Origin: Uranotaenia lowii
Taxonomy: Eukaryota; Arthropoda; Insecta; Diptera; Culicidae
Assembly (NCBI RefSeq): GCF_029784155.1
Contig: NC_073693.1
Location: 233,073,102-233,137,101 of the forward strand
DNA length: 64,000 bases
Reading direction: 5' to 3'
Positions within the stretch are counted from its first letter, which is position 1. Each line of letters begins with the position of its first letter. Of the stretch, positions 33,836 through 45,922 are shown in pieces. The position numbers and the translations under genes were made by a program. Under the pieces are notes generated by a model. That model had not been told where the DNA came from. It saw only the letters and a program-made list of their open reading frames with translations, and did no database searches.

Positions 33836-36800
33836 GTAGTTTTAATTATTTTGTAATCTAGTTCTAATATTCGGTCTGTGTGGCTTCAGTCAAAGACTTC
33901 AAATAAATAAACAAATAAATTCAGTTCAGATAAATTTAAAACAAACTTATTAAAAATTTCTCCAGCACAATGTTATCCATCATTAATTTTTTCAAAGAAA
34001 ATTAAATCAAGATTAAAGATTTTTTTTTCATTGATTTTGGCACAGATAATTTTCTTTTGATTTACCGTACAGTAATTCGATTTTTTGCATGAATTTGAAA
34101 TAATTTTTTTTGAATCAAATAAATAAAATTAAAATTCAAAGAACGCTAGAACCTTTGCTCAAAAATGTATTTTATTTTATTATTACTTTTTTTTGTTCAA
34201 TATACTAGTTTTCTATGCGTGTATGTAATAGCTTTCGTTAAAATTTGGCCTCCTCGTTGGATCCTCGAGACCCAGGTCTCTTTTGAAAATATCACGACAT
34301 GAACTATAGTTAATCAGTTGAATTCCAGCTATTTTGAAAATCCTAACGATACTTTCTTGTTCTTAAGCAATAATAGATTTTGGAACAAACGTTCTTAGAG
34401 AACACTGCTGATTATATTTTGGAAATGAGACTTTTGAAAGACCCCAATTGCATACCAATCATCTTATTAGCGAAACTGACAATAATAATCAATATAATAC
34501 ATCTTAAAACCATAAAATGACCTGTTAAGAACCTGGCAACAACAATTTTTTCCAACTTGTTCGGCAGAACCTATTTTTTCACAAAAACTTTTATAAAACT
34601 ACGAAATCTTTACAAAACCATTTCTCTCTAAGGACTATTTGAAGGTTTTATGATTGGCATTATTAAGCCTATGATCATATAAACTGAATCCGGGCAGTTA
34701 CAAACGCGTGTATTTTAAAAACCATTCGTTTAATCGGAAAACTTTATGTGAAGGAAAAGAAGGTGATACTATGAAATTTCATTGAAAAATATTACAAAAA
34801 TTATTTATCGATTGCCATAAAAAATATTGAAACTCAATTTTGAACACTTTCATTTATCTTTGCAAGACTGAATCTTGTACTGAGCTATTATTTTTACCAC
34901 AGAAGCAGAATTCTTTAAAAATCATGATATTCACACAAATTTAGCAAAACCTATTCGAATGTGATAGAAATGTAGCCACGAGCAGGAAACTCGAAAAAAT
35001 TGATATCTGAAATTTGGTTGTTCATGGCTTTTCTGCATCCATCAAAACACATCTATCCTTTGCGTCATAATCTGGTTAAAAACAGTTTGCGATCCGTGGA
35101 ACTGCCCACAATTTGTCGTTTGCTGGTCTTCTAGTAAAAAAAACACTTTTTACCACCCGGAGACAGATTTGCTGTATAGTTAGGCGGTCTGCATGCAGTC
35201 ATTCACCAAAACAATAGGCATTTAGCAATAGTTATAATCATAAATTTCCACTCGGATGCTTGGTTCTTATTTTGCGAGTATTTTAGGGAGTCTCCTTATA
35301 ATCTTTTATTACCCAGATGTAGAAGTTTGAAAAAAATCTACTGTTTATGAGTTTTCAAGTCGATAATGATAGATTTCCGAGGTATTTGTGCTTTATTATT
35401 TTGACCATGTCCTTTTGCATCACAAATATCTCAAAACCACGTAAATTCAAAAATCTGAAAAAAATAGAAAAGATAGCCCTTTTCAAGACTAACACGACGC
35501 TGCCAAAATTTTACAAATCCAAATCCTAGGAAAGTAGTTATCGTCTGAAAAAAGTGCCCGGATACTAAACGATCATAGCCTTATATATTTTTTGATTCCA
35601 TACAGGTATGTTCATATACATTTTAAAAAAGTGTTGGAATTCCTTAAAAGAACTTAGGAAAATTCTTAGAAATGAATTTTTATTTTTGTTCAAAAAGACT
35701 TTTCTTTTTCTCATTAGTTTCTAAAAGTTTTTTCAATACACATATATTTAAATTTCAATAATATGAAAAAATGTAGAAAAAAAAGTTACGTAAATGGATT
35801 GTGTAGTTGAGAACCACATTCTCGATGACTAGAACAATTAAATTTAAGATGTTGATTTTCAAGCTCAGATTCAAGAAGGGGGGGGCAATGGTAGGCACAT
35901 GACCTGACCCCCCCCCCTTTTGTTTCAAAGAGACCCCGAGGAGAAAGAATTAAGGTATTTGCTTAAAATAGTAATCGAAATCCGTAAACCTGAAAGTTCA
36001 AAGTTTGTGAAATCTGGGGGGGGGGGGGTACCTTAAATACAACTAATTCAAGATTGAAAATACAATGCTGTTTTTTCTTTACAAGATGGAAATCTGAATA
36101 TTGAACAAATCTGTAAAAAAAACAGTTTAAACGTTGATAATCTTCGGTTCAGATGATATTAAAATTGTGTTTTCCAATAAACTGCAGGCCAGCCAAGATT
36201 CTGTTCGCCTCAGTAGCATAGAAAAGGCGTCTGCAATACCTACATTTCACCTCTATTTGTGCAATACAAGCTGAATTAGTGGTGTCCTGAAAAATTCAGT
36301 TTTTTTCTTCGTGGAGTCCTGGTTTTTTATAAAACTATCTGGCATTCCTGCAGCCGATTGTGTTTGCTGCAGGGAAGCAAATCCAGCAGAACCGATAATG
36401 ATAACTAGTTTATCACTTGTTTAACACTTAGCTATAAATATGAGAACGCGAAGACTACTGATTTTCTCATCCGTTTCCAATGACGATCAAGATAACTCGC
36501 TCTAAATAAGTTCAAATCAGTTCTAGTTCTGAGAATATTATCAGGCAAAACTGAAATAGAGCTTGGGAACAAACGCACAGAGTGTGCATTTTTAAGCTAT
36601 TTGTTTCCATTCTGGCTGTGATTGATTGGTTCCGCGATTGTGGGTACAGTTTAATGGCATGTAACAGTGGAAATACGTGGAAGAGTTGGTGACGAATTTG
36701 AGTGTTTTGTTCGAAATGATGTAGCTTTGGTCCGGTTGGATTATGACGGGAATCCTATTTTTAATAAAACTGGAGGCAGAGCGTCCCCGGTTTTCGAACA

Positions 36801-37073
36801 TGTCCGAACGTGTTAAACAAGCTGTCGGGAATTGCAGGCTAGTCGCACTTGGAGCGCGAAAGATGATGATGAAAAATTTAGTGATTCTTATGTTGAACTT
36901 GGGGAGTATGCGTGGGGGAAGTTTTTTTTTTTTCAAATGATAGAGTGTTGTGCAAATAATCCTTTTTTTCATGCGCCGCTAGCTGTGATTAATTGAAATC
37001 ACACGCGCTAGTGAAAAGTCTCGGTTAAAACGAAGACGCCGAATAATTAAATAAATTCCGATGAAAATCTGCG
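33836..37073. other. AT-rich intergenic, no gene seen
   Basis: A G-run and a C-run about 30 bp apart at 35879-35928 could pair, and a G12 run lies near 36017. A 126-codon minus-strand frame at 36592-36972 has no recognisable domain; the opposite strand also has a coding-like stretch (GDEFECFVRNDVALVRLDYD), so a decayed exon is possible but unproven. Confidence 0.4.
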
Positions 37074-38860
37074 TAGGGGAGAGGCGGGCTATATGCGCAT
37101 TAGACCGCTGCAAAAAATGACTTTTTGCTCCCATATGTTTTTTCGATGCCTTTTGGGTCACCAAGCATCAGTGTAAAATTTTAGATGATTTGGTTGATGG
37201 TTGAGTTAGCGCAACGCGATTCAATTTTGTATGGAAATTTGTATGGAAGAAGAAATTTTTGCACATTAAATCATCCAGAAAATTCAAAAAAGCTTGAAAT
37301 GAAGTCGGTCTTTAATTTTTAGTTTTGACTATTCTTAAGCTTCATTTTTTGCTTACATGACAAGCAGCTAAGAATTTCATGAAAAGAGTTATAACCATTT
37401 CAAAATTAAAAATCTGAATCCATTGAAAAGTATTAAAAAATGGCAGACTTTGCTTGCTAGAGCTGTTAATAATTGCATGAAATGTTTTTGCAAAAGGCTT
37501 ATATGTCAATAAATTCTCTGGCAATGCAAAGCAGTTTTTTGAGATTTTTTATTTCCGTCATACTGTTATACAGCTTTCAAACAAGCAGTGAAAAACGATA
37601 TAATTAAAAAAAATGAATTTTGAAAACAAAAATTTTATAAAATATTGAATATCTTTCCTGGGGTACAATTTAGGTTTGTGCTTTGTTCACATGAAATGTA
37701 CTGCAAGAATCAAGGAACATTTTTCATCCAAAGTTTTATTTTTTGGAACTTTCAGAACATCTCTGGCGATTTTTGAATGAAAAATTTTGTTTTCCTATAC
37801 AAATTTCCATACAAAATTATAAATCGTTGCGCTAATTCAGGACTGGATGGATCGCTTACAAAAATTTTATTGCTATTTCTGGCAGCAAAAACAACCAAAA
37901 AAAGTTATGGGAGGTGTTAAAATTTAAGGATTTGAAATTTTCATACAAAGCTTGCAGCGGTCTAATGCGCATATTAAGGAAAGCATTGATTTTCTCCCAT
38001 ATTACAATAGATAGGAGTCTGAAAACTATATACATATAAGCGGACATCTGTTTTATATACGTTAGAGCAATTTTTCTGTTAAAATCTCTTACAGTTTTTG
38101 TGAAAATAATTTTATAATAAAAGAAGTCAAAATAGCCGATTTCCGAAACTGGCGGGCTAAATGCGCATATTTATGTTTTGAGCTATATTTCGTTAACACT
38201 CGCAATGTTTTGATACTATTTAATTGAAAATGGTAGAAACGGATGTTAAGCATACGTCAAGGCTGGAATTTTGGTGAAATTTTTTACATCACTAGTTCTT
38301 TTGCTTGAAACATAGTTAAGTATGCCATATGGCCATATTTCATGGTAATATTTTGTTCATATCGTATTTTTATCGGATCAGTATGAAGTTCTTCTTTTTT
38401 CGCTGTATGATCGTGATATGAGCGTAGATTTAATGTTTAAATGATAAAAAGTAAAAAAATTATAAGACTAATCTATTTTTCTTGATATAGGCATTTAACC
38501 TGCATTGATATGGGCATTCAGAACCTGTCTTTTATTCATTTACAACCTTGTTAAAAGCTTCAATTTGTTGAATTTCCGATTTCCAGATGAATAAGAAAGA
38601 AAAACCATTAAAATTTTTGTTCACAGAATCTGTACGCACGATAATTAAAGTTCAATATATTATAACAAAACTGACAAAAATCTTGTTTGAATTTTTAAAT
38701 TTTTTTGGCTTTATATAACAATCAAATTTCTTCATGCCATGTTTTAATAGCGTATTACCCTCAAACTGCACTGATTAGATACGTTGAATCTCCAGCCATA
38801 TCGTCAATCGGCTGTATGCGCATATTACCCAACATGCGCATTTAGGAACACTTTCCCCTA
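37074..38860. mobile_element. Non-autonomous DNA element with TAGGGGA ends (B), containing a perfect inner inverted repeat
   Basis: The outer left end is TAGGGGAGAGGCGGGCTATA followed by TGCGCAT. The right end, read inward, is TAGGGGAAAGTGTTCCTAAA followed by TGCGCAT. A perfect 23-bp inverted pair, ATATGCGCATTAGACCGC and five more bases, lies inside at 37091-37113 and 37952-37974. The GCGGGCTAAATGCGCAT phrase appears once more at 38151. The interior at 37143-37890 matches the decayed copy at 13919-14410. There is no transposase. It may be a short element (37091-37974) inside a longer one. Confidence 0.65.
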
Positions 38861-39863
38861 TCTTGTTTTGAAAAAGGATCGAAGTTGTGTTTTGAAGGAA
38901 ATTACGTGAGCACGTAATAGTGTGGGAAATAGGAGAAATGCACTGAAATGAATTTTTGAGAATTTTAAAAGTGATTTTAAATACAACAACCAAACTTGAT
39001 GCCATCGAGAGTGATGCGGTTTCGAATAAGTTGCTTCGAAAACAACCAGCATATGATGGTTAAAGCCGATTCGGCGAAGGAATTATAAGGAAAAAAATGC
39101 GAGGAGAGTTGGATGTGCCTAAAAAGAGATAAAAGGCGTTTGTTTAGTACGTTGTGCCAGTGAAGTTGGCCAAACAGAAAATGAGGGTCGAACAAGGTGT
39201 AAAATCGTTTTGGGATTAGTGAAAATTGAGCTGAGGAGGGGAAGTGATAGGACTGCTGGCTTCTTGACATTGCGGATACCTGTTTCGGATTGATTATCGC
39301 ATTACTAGTTCAGAAGAAGAAGGAGATGATGCCCACTTTGGTGAGATTGTTCCTGTTTATGCTTTATTTTATTTCATATTGTTGTTTAACGATTATTTGA
39401 ACGTTCAATCAGGTGCCAACTGGCCAGGTATATACACGGATGCCGGAATACCTGTAGAAAATGTAAAGCATATAAAATGTTATTCTATTTGAACTGGTTG
39501 TGTATCTGTTTGAATTGTTCTTCCAAATGTATACTAACATTTACACGATACACATTCACTTCATAACAGTTCACACGAAGCCATGGTGCCGGGTATGGAG
39601 TTAGGAGTTATTTAAATAAAACAAATGAATCCATACTTTGGTCAAACTGCGGTGAATCCGTGCACCCATGGTGGATTATCAACATACATACATACATTTG
39701 CGTCCATTCTGGCTGTGGACTAGTAGGCAAAAAATAAATGCTAGATATACATTTATCGATAGATAAAGTACATATACATAGATATAGTACATATATCGAT
39801 AGAAGATCCAGCAGTCGCTATTAGGATATATTGACAGTTTTACACGAACACCACCTTAGCAGG
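38861..39863. other. Intergenic, no gene seen
   Basis: A 97-codon minus-strand frame at 38977-39270 has no recognised domain. CATACATACATACATT and repeated ATATCGATAGA phrases occur at 39690-39800. Confidence 0.4.
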
Positions 39864-41528
39864 AGGCCTCAGCCCTAACCTCAAACCATGGGAGAACAGA
39901 ATCAGTTTTTGAGAAGGGCGCATGATAAACACGATTTTTCGTTACTTATATCGACATCCAGATGCTCGTGTTTTGATTTTTTGGGTGTTCAGGGCTGCCA
40001 GGTGCATTGATATTTGGAAAATGATTATATTTTTTTAATTGCATTTTTATTGAAAAACGTTTTCATTAGTACTGAGAATTTACAACTTTCCGTTAGATTT
40101 CTATTAGAATATGAAATTTATCTGAACTGAATAACAACTGTCTGTATCGCACACTTAAACGATGGAGCGAATTTTGTGGATATACCGTAAACTGGGGGAA
40201 CTTTGATCACTTTTTCATTCATTTTCGAATATTTTGGAAGGGGTTGCTCTATCGTAATACCTCAAAGCTTTAAAACCCTTACTGAGGTGAGGAGTATTAA
40301 ACATGATCATTGATTGCAGTAAATTGAAATGACATTGGTGATTATAATTAAACGTTTGTTACAAAACCAGATTTCGAGTTTCGGGGTGATTTTGATCACT
40401 CTGGTTTTTACGTATCTCAACATCATCAAATTTATTGTTTTGATGCCATTAAGCACACAAGGCTCAAAACATCGATAACTGTATTTTTTTGTTTGGACTC
40501 AATTGAATTTTTCAACGTTTTCTTTCAAATACAAATATACTCGAAAGATGGACAATGTTGCTGCATACATTTAAGGGCAAAAATTATAAACCTTTCCTAA
40601 TATTTTTTGGCTTCAAAAACAAATGAAATTTTACCTTCATGCAATTCCCCAAGTCCTCGTACTATTCTCATGTTCTTTGTTTCTTCAAAATGAACCATTT
40701 GATAGGGGTTTTAGCCATTTTTCTATTCGGGCTTTCTCATGGAAAATGACCGTTCGTTTTCATTATCCAAAAATTATCATCAAATGACCATAAAAATACC
40801 ACTTAAACTAAACCTAAACCAAGAAAAAAGTTGAACTTTCACATAAAACAACCCATTTGTTCCTAAATGCTTAAATTTGATCAGGAGAGATGTTTGTTTG
40901 TAAGCCTTCAAAAAACCAGATTTTTCAAGATTTTAAAATGATATTTTAAGTAATATAAAAAATCGCCTAATAAAAACCAAATTTAGGTTAATGGTAACTC
41001 AATTTACAGGCTTTCAAACGTAGTAAAAAGTTTTCAGATATTTTAACTTTATACATAGTTAATGATGATTATATGAAAAAAATTCATGTTGATCAAAGTT
41101 ACCCCGCTGATCGAAGTTCCTCCAGTTTACGGTATTTAAAATTATCACAGCCTGCAGGCTTTTATTTGCATAGTCAACATAGACGTGGCTTTCATTAATT
41201 TACTTTTTTTGTAACATTGATTGATTTTGCATTCGTTTAGAAGTTAGAAACAACTCTTTTCAATTAACCGAGCAGTGGAGCAGTTCATGAAAATATGTTT
41301 CAGATGTTTTAACTTCACCTTCAAAATTCATTAGCAAAAGATGGCTTATCTTCATCCATTAAGAGACGTTATTATGAATTCAAACGTTATCTGTTTATAG
41401 TTGAAAAATTCAATCCTTTCAGAAATATTATAATTAGTTTAAAACAAACAAATACTGATTTTAGTAACGCACCTAGCATCACTGGTGAGGCCGTCAGCTC
41501 TTAAAAGTTTGAGGTTATGGCTGAGGCC
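39864..41528. repeat. Inverted pair enclosing element C
   Basis: GGCCTCAGCCCTAACCTC... at 39864-39885 is complemented, with one mismatch in 22, at 41507-41528 (...GAGGTTATGGCTGAGGCC). It could be the ends of an older element into which element C inserted. Confidence 0.4.
40183..41134. mobile_element. Non-autonomous DNA element with CCGTAAACTGG ends (C)
   Basis: The left end is TACCGTAAACTGGGGGAACT then TTGATCAC. The right end, read inward, is TACCGTAAACTGGAGGAACT then TCGATCAG, followed by a second GGGGTAACTTTGATCA. An internal GGGGTGATTTTGATCACT lies at about 40384-40401. Outer TA on both sides fits a TA duplication. No transposase is present. Confidence 0.75.
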
Positions 41529-42506
41529 AACTTTAGCCAATACTATCGCCCGTATATACCCTTATACTAGTCGCATCCTAGAGCCAATTTTGCACGTTCA
41601 TTGCGGTGTAACCACAAGCACCAGGAAAAATTTTGTTTGAGTAAATTTGTATGTGTGAATAGATTCTTGAATTATGTGTGTATGTGCGTGCACTGTGTAT
41701 TTAGGTGAACTTTTCTTAAGCTTCTAAACAACTCATAAGTTTATATTGTTGAGAATGTTCTTTATGCTTCAGAGTTTGCTCCTTTTGATATAATAATTTT
41801 TCAAAGTTTCTATGTAAATTTTCAGCCAAAAAAAACATGAACCCGTTGAGTGTCTGATAACATCAGTGAAGTGGTACAGATCAACCCTAATCCGTCCCAG
41901 AAATTTTTACTCGTCACAGTCCCTGGAGTGTCAATTTGACAATCCTGACAGAACCAAAATATATCTCTTGCTCTTCAACTGATTTATACAAAATTTATAG
42001 TTTTGGAAACCTCGTGATGTAACTAAAATATGTTTCTCAAACAATATTCAGCCACAACACTTCAGTTTTCCGATATTATGAAATTCCATAATAAAACGGT
42101 TCGGAAAAAGGCTAAAGATTAGCTACGGAATGCTCAAAAATAATTTTGTTTTGTGTTAAAAAAGGTGGAGCTACGTAGCATATAAGTATTTTAATTTTTT
42201 GAAATTTTCTAAGATCATTACCACAAAAAATGTAAAGAACCGTCAGAGTTGTTAAAACCAGTCAACATATATTTTTAGAAGAGTTTTGGAAAGTTGATGT
42301 ATTTTGACACGGTTTTGCACTTTTAGATTGTCAAAATATGAAACACAGCATTTTTGAAGAACTTTCAAAGATTGCTGTTTTTCGAACTTTTTGTCAATTT
42401 GCAATTTCTCAGATTTTCTTAGACTTAAACTCAACTTTGCACTAGATTTTTAATATATTAACGCAAGATTTCCGCAATAATTTTATCTTCACCAGAAATA
42501 AAGCGA
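41529..42506. other. Intergenic, no gene seen
   Basis: No supported feature. A TGTCAATTTGACA palindrome lies near 41929-41941. Confidence 0.4.
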
Positions 42507-42760
42507 TTGCAGAAAATCCAAAATAAAATTATGAAAGTTGTGACACGTTGCAACTAGTACATGCCTAGTGCTCTTATACTTGACATGCTTAAATGGTTGT
42601 CTGTGAAACAACGAATTGCTTATAATAGCCTAATGTTTGTCCATAAAATGAAATTTGGATTTTTACCTTCATATTTTGCTCGTGATCTACAGTTTGGAAA
42701 CGATATTAACAGTTACAATACGAGAAGGGCAAGTGATTTTAAACTTCCAATAGCTTAGAA
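42507..42760 (+). pseudogene. Non-LTR retrotransposon ORF2 C-terminal fragment
   Basis: One frame reads LQKIQNKIMKVVTRCN, stop (TAG 42555-42557), then MPSALILDMLKWLSVKQRIA and ...HKMKFGFLPSYF... to RRASDFKLPIA, stop. This order (LQxIQNxxMR, then LxxLxWLSVxxRI, then a Tyr/Asn-rich tail) is typical of the region after the reverse transcriptase in Jockey/CR1-like LINEs. Only the last part of the element survives, as expected from 5' truncation on insertion. The continuation after 42760 is out of frame. Confidence 0.7.
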
Positions 42761-42857
42761 AGAAATGATCGCGGTGATTTCTTCAGATTTGCATATTCTA
42801 ACAAGTTTTTTAATCTCACACAATCACAAACACCTTCCTGCACCCAATTAACAAGGA

Positions 42858-44000
42858 TTGCACAATGGGGAAAAAGTGTATAAACAACGAAGAAATTCAA
42901 TATCTTCCCTCCTACACGAAACAAACCCATGAAAAAAAACTTTCTTGTATTGAATATCTTCGGAAAATCGATTGGACGTAGTTGCAGACGCCGCACAAGC
43001 TTACGAACGAAGTTAAAGTGCCTTTTAAACCCCTAATTCCCCTATTTTTGTAAACAATTCAGGAAATAAACCAATTTATTTTGCCCTCAATTCCCCAACA
43101 TTATTTCAGATATTTTGTTCGGACTTGAAAATTTATTCAATAGCCTGCGGTAGCTCCAAAAGCCTTCATTCGAATTCTCGGAAGAAAATTAGTTTAAAAT
43201 TTACATGTCCGAACATGATTTTTTTAAACTATTTCAAAAATGTAAGGGAATTGTGGGTAAAACAGCCATAACTCCTGTTTACAATGCGTGCGGTGACTCG
43301 AGTAGGCTTCGTTGAATTCCTTGAAAAAAAACACACAAGATATGTACCATTTGGTACAATATTTTCAAGTCCGAACAAGCTTTTTTTAAGTAATTGAAAA
43401 ATGTTGGGGAATTGAGAGTAAAACAGCCATAGCTCAAATAGGCTTTTATGGATTCCTAAAAAAAACAATGGGTACGTTCCATTTGGTTCAAAATTTTCAA
43501 GTCCGAACAAGCATTTTCTAAACTATTTGAAAAATGTAAGGGAATTGAGGATGAAACAGCCATAACTCCATTTTCCGAAGCATGTGGTGGCTCAAACAGC
43601 CTCCATTCGATTCCTTGGAAAAAATCACTCAAGACACGTTCAATTTGGTTCCAAATTTTTAAGTCAGAACATGCTTTTTATCTGAAATAACTGAAAAATA
43701 TAGGGGAATTGAGGGTAAAAACAGCCATAACTCCATTTTCCGAAGCGTGCGGTGGCTCAAACAGCCTCCTAAGTCTAAATTAGTGTTTTTTCTGGATTGT
43801 TAACAAAATATAGGGGAATAAGGGGTTAAGAAGGCACTATAACTCCCTTGGTAAGCTCGTGCGGCATCTGAAACAACGTCCAATCGAATTTCCGGAGATA
43901 TTTACTAAAGGAAAGTATTTTTCATAGATTTTTTTTTGTATAAGAGGAAAGATATTGAATTTCTTCCTGGTTTATACACTCTATTCTCCATTTTGGTTTG
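42858..44000. mobile_element. Foldback element with ~215-bp arms and internal repeats
   Basis: 42858-43075 and 43785-44000 are inverted copies. The left arm runs GTGTATAAAC, GAAGAAATTCAATATCTT, CCAATCG-type phrases, TGCGGCGTCTGC and CCCCTAATTCCCC; the right arm gives the same phrases in reverse. Between them a unit of about 130-165 bp recurs four times in direct orientation, marked by AACAGCCATA at 43261, 43422, 43555 and about 43720. Part of the unit also appears once inverted at 43083-43200. Long arms with internal repeats are the architecture of foldback transposons. No transposase is present. Confidence 0.7.
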
Positions 44001-44221
44001 GAAGAAATTTGCAAAAATGTTTTGTAATTTATTAAGAATTTCAAAAATTATTTTTCAATTTTATAGGGCTATAACTTTTATTATACTCAAAATAACGACT
44101 TCAAACCTGTTCAGTTTTGTTATTCGAGTTAAAATGTTATTTTTTCACTAAATAAATAACTGCTACCCTCATTTAAAAAAAGTCATGCATTAAAGGGTTA
44201 AGGTCTGATAAGAGAGTCTTT
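44001..44221. other. AT-rich spacer, no gene seen
   Basis: No supported feature. Confidence 0.4.
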
Positions 44222-44231
44222 TCTTGGGCTT

Positions 44232-44378
44232 TCAGGGTGCGTCCATAAAAAAAGTTATGATGCAAAATAATAGATTTCCAGAATTCATTGAGGGTCCTCG
44301 GGGAAATTTTTTTATTAGGATGCACCCGAAGAAAGTTACAAGCCGCCAAACTTCCAATAGCGTCATTTTGACACTCAA
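44232..44378. repeat. Dispersed repeat shared with 28452-28600
   Basis: TCAGGGTGCGTCCATAAAAA, AAGTTACAAGCCGCCAAACT and GTCATTTTGACACTC correspond in order to the copy at 28452-28600. Confidence 0.6.
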
Positions 44379-44424
44379 GAGTGGATTGGGGTTACTGCTG
44401 GGTCCCTTTACTGCTACCAAGTAG

Positions 44425-45241
44425 AGCTACTCCACATTTCTGTAAGAAATTAGAATTTCAAAAATAGTATGTTTGGGGCATTTTTCAGGTCGTTATTAAA
44501 ATGATTGCTATTACTAAGTTAATACAGTTCAAAAGCATCTTCATCCAAAATCCTTTTAAGCTAGGGCGCCCTTATTTTTTCAATTTTTCTTAAAAATCAT
44601 GACAAAAACGACAAACAAGTTTTAAATTTTACAAATTTCACAACGACGTTATTACCGGTCCCCCCCTTCGAGCCGTTTTAATTACACGCTTGGTTTCGCT
44701 GCGCTAGTTGATGCAACTAAACAAACGAACCAAAGTTTGCCGTTTAACATTAGGTGGGTAGCGGGTTGAAAGTTTCGCAAAATTGGTTATTTTTCTTCCA
44801 GAGAATTCCACCGTGATGGGTTTATTCTATTGTGTATATATTTAAATTAGCTTAAGAAAATTGTTCAAGACACTTTTTGGCTGATGAGCTAGGCAGAATT
44901 ATCTTAGTTGATAAAGTTTTAAAACTCTTATCTATAGATGGTAGAATGAGGTAGTTATCTCAAAAAACATAATCTCTAATCTTTAATGTATTTTCATCCT
45001 TGTGAACCCCATCCTTAGTTTATTAACAAAACTACTGGTATCCCATGAAACAAGAGTTCTTTCCTGACAGTGGGAGTGAATGGTCAGTTAAAAGACTGAT
45101 AAATACTTTAGCAAATATTTTAGCGGGGTGGTTAAATTCGCTAATTAAATAAGATCACGTCCCGTCGCTGGTCGCTTGGGAAGAAAGCTGGCACATTGCT
45201 AATAATTCTTTTTTCCTTCTTTCTGTTCTGTTCTCCCACAG
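44425..45241. other. Upstream intergenic or intronic DNA of the receptor gene
   Basis: No coding region is supported. It ends in a strong 3' splice site and so is probably the end of a 5'UTR intron. Confidence 0.4.
45198..45241 (+). promoter_or_regulatory. Candidate 3' splice site for a 5'UTR exon
   Basis: A branch-like GCTAATAA precedes a 30-bp pyrimidine tract (TTTTTTCCTTCTTTCTGTTC...) that ends in CCCACAG at 45241. This is the best acceptor near the receptor gene. The exon would start at 45242 and run uninterrupted into the coding region. Confidence 0.55.
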
Positions 45242-45922
45242 ACTGTGTGAATGTGCACAAACATCGCCATAGCCATCGCCATCATCGAATGTGCCGCGCT
45301 GTGCTGGTCCGTCGTGCACCAAGATGCCATTTCCGGAACTTCCTGCAGCAGCATCCTTCACGTCAACGCCTCTGCCGCCGCCAATGCCAATGTTGATGCT
45401 GATGCTGGTGATGATGATGATACCGATAAACTGGACCGGCACCAGCAATGATCCGCCGGAGCGTGGCGTTAGCAACGTGTCCAACTTCCGCCATTTTTTT
45501 GCCTGTTGCCCTCGAAGCGGCTGCTGCTGCTTGAACTTGGGTCGCTAAGCTGCCGTTGCCTCCAGAGAGAGTACGTGGGTGGGAAGCAAATAAGCATCCG
45601 AGAGCCCGGTGCAAGATAGATGACTTTGCATTGCAAGATTTACCCAAGAGATTATAAAGAGTTCTGGTGTACTATTTACTCGTCGCTTTGCTCGAGTACA
45701 GAAACATATATCTACACGCAAATATAAACCAGCACAGGAAACTAAAAGACGCTTGTTCGCTTTAAGAGTATCGATTTTAGGAAGAGCTTCGCTAGGTCAC
45801 TAGGGTGCATAGGAATAGGGTGTTTGAATGAGAGTTGCGTTTTTTTTCTGTTTGGCTCCGATGCGAGAAATAACAGTTTCGAGAGAGTGCTAGGAAACTG
45901 AATAACTTAGGATAGCTAGAGT
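45242..45922 (+). other. Putative 5'UTR of the FMRFamide receptor gene
   Basis: 681 bp between the candidate acceptor and the start codon, with several upstream ATGs that open short frames. The first part is GC-richer (about 45240-45560) and encodes nothing recognisable; the second part is AT-rich. Multiple upstream ATGs would reduce translation if this leader is used as such. Transcript evidence is needed to fix the start. Confidence 0.45.

Noticed and set aside
35879..35928. G-run/C-run pair as transposon ends
   Set aside because: Only about 30 bp apart, and the runs lack any shared flanking sequence; recorded as a possible small hairpin.
36592..36972. 126-codon minus-strand gene
   Set aside because: No domain, signal peptide or splice support; the opposite strand looks equally coding-like, so at most a decayed exon.
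45155..45647. Several 66-109-codon frames on both strands before the receptor
   Set aside because: Overlapping frames in a GC-richer leader with His/Gln-rich low-complexity products; better explained as 5'UTR.
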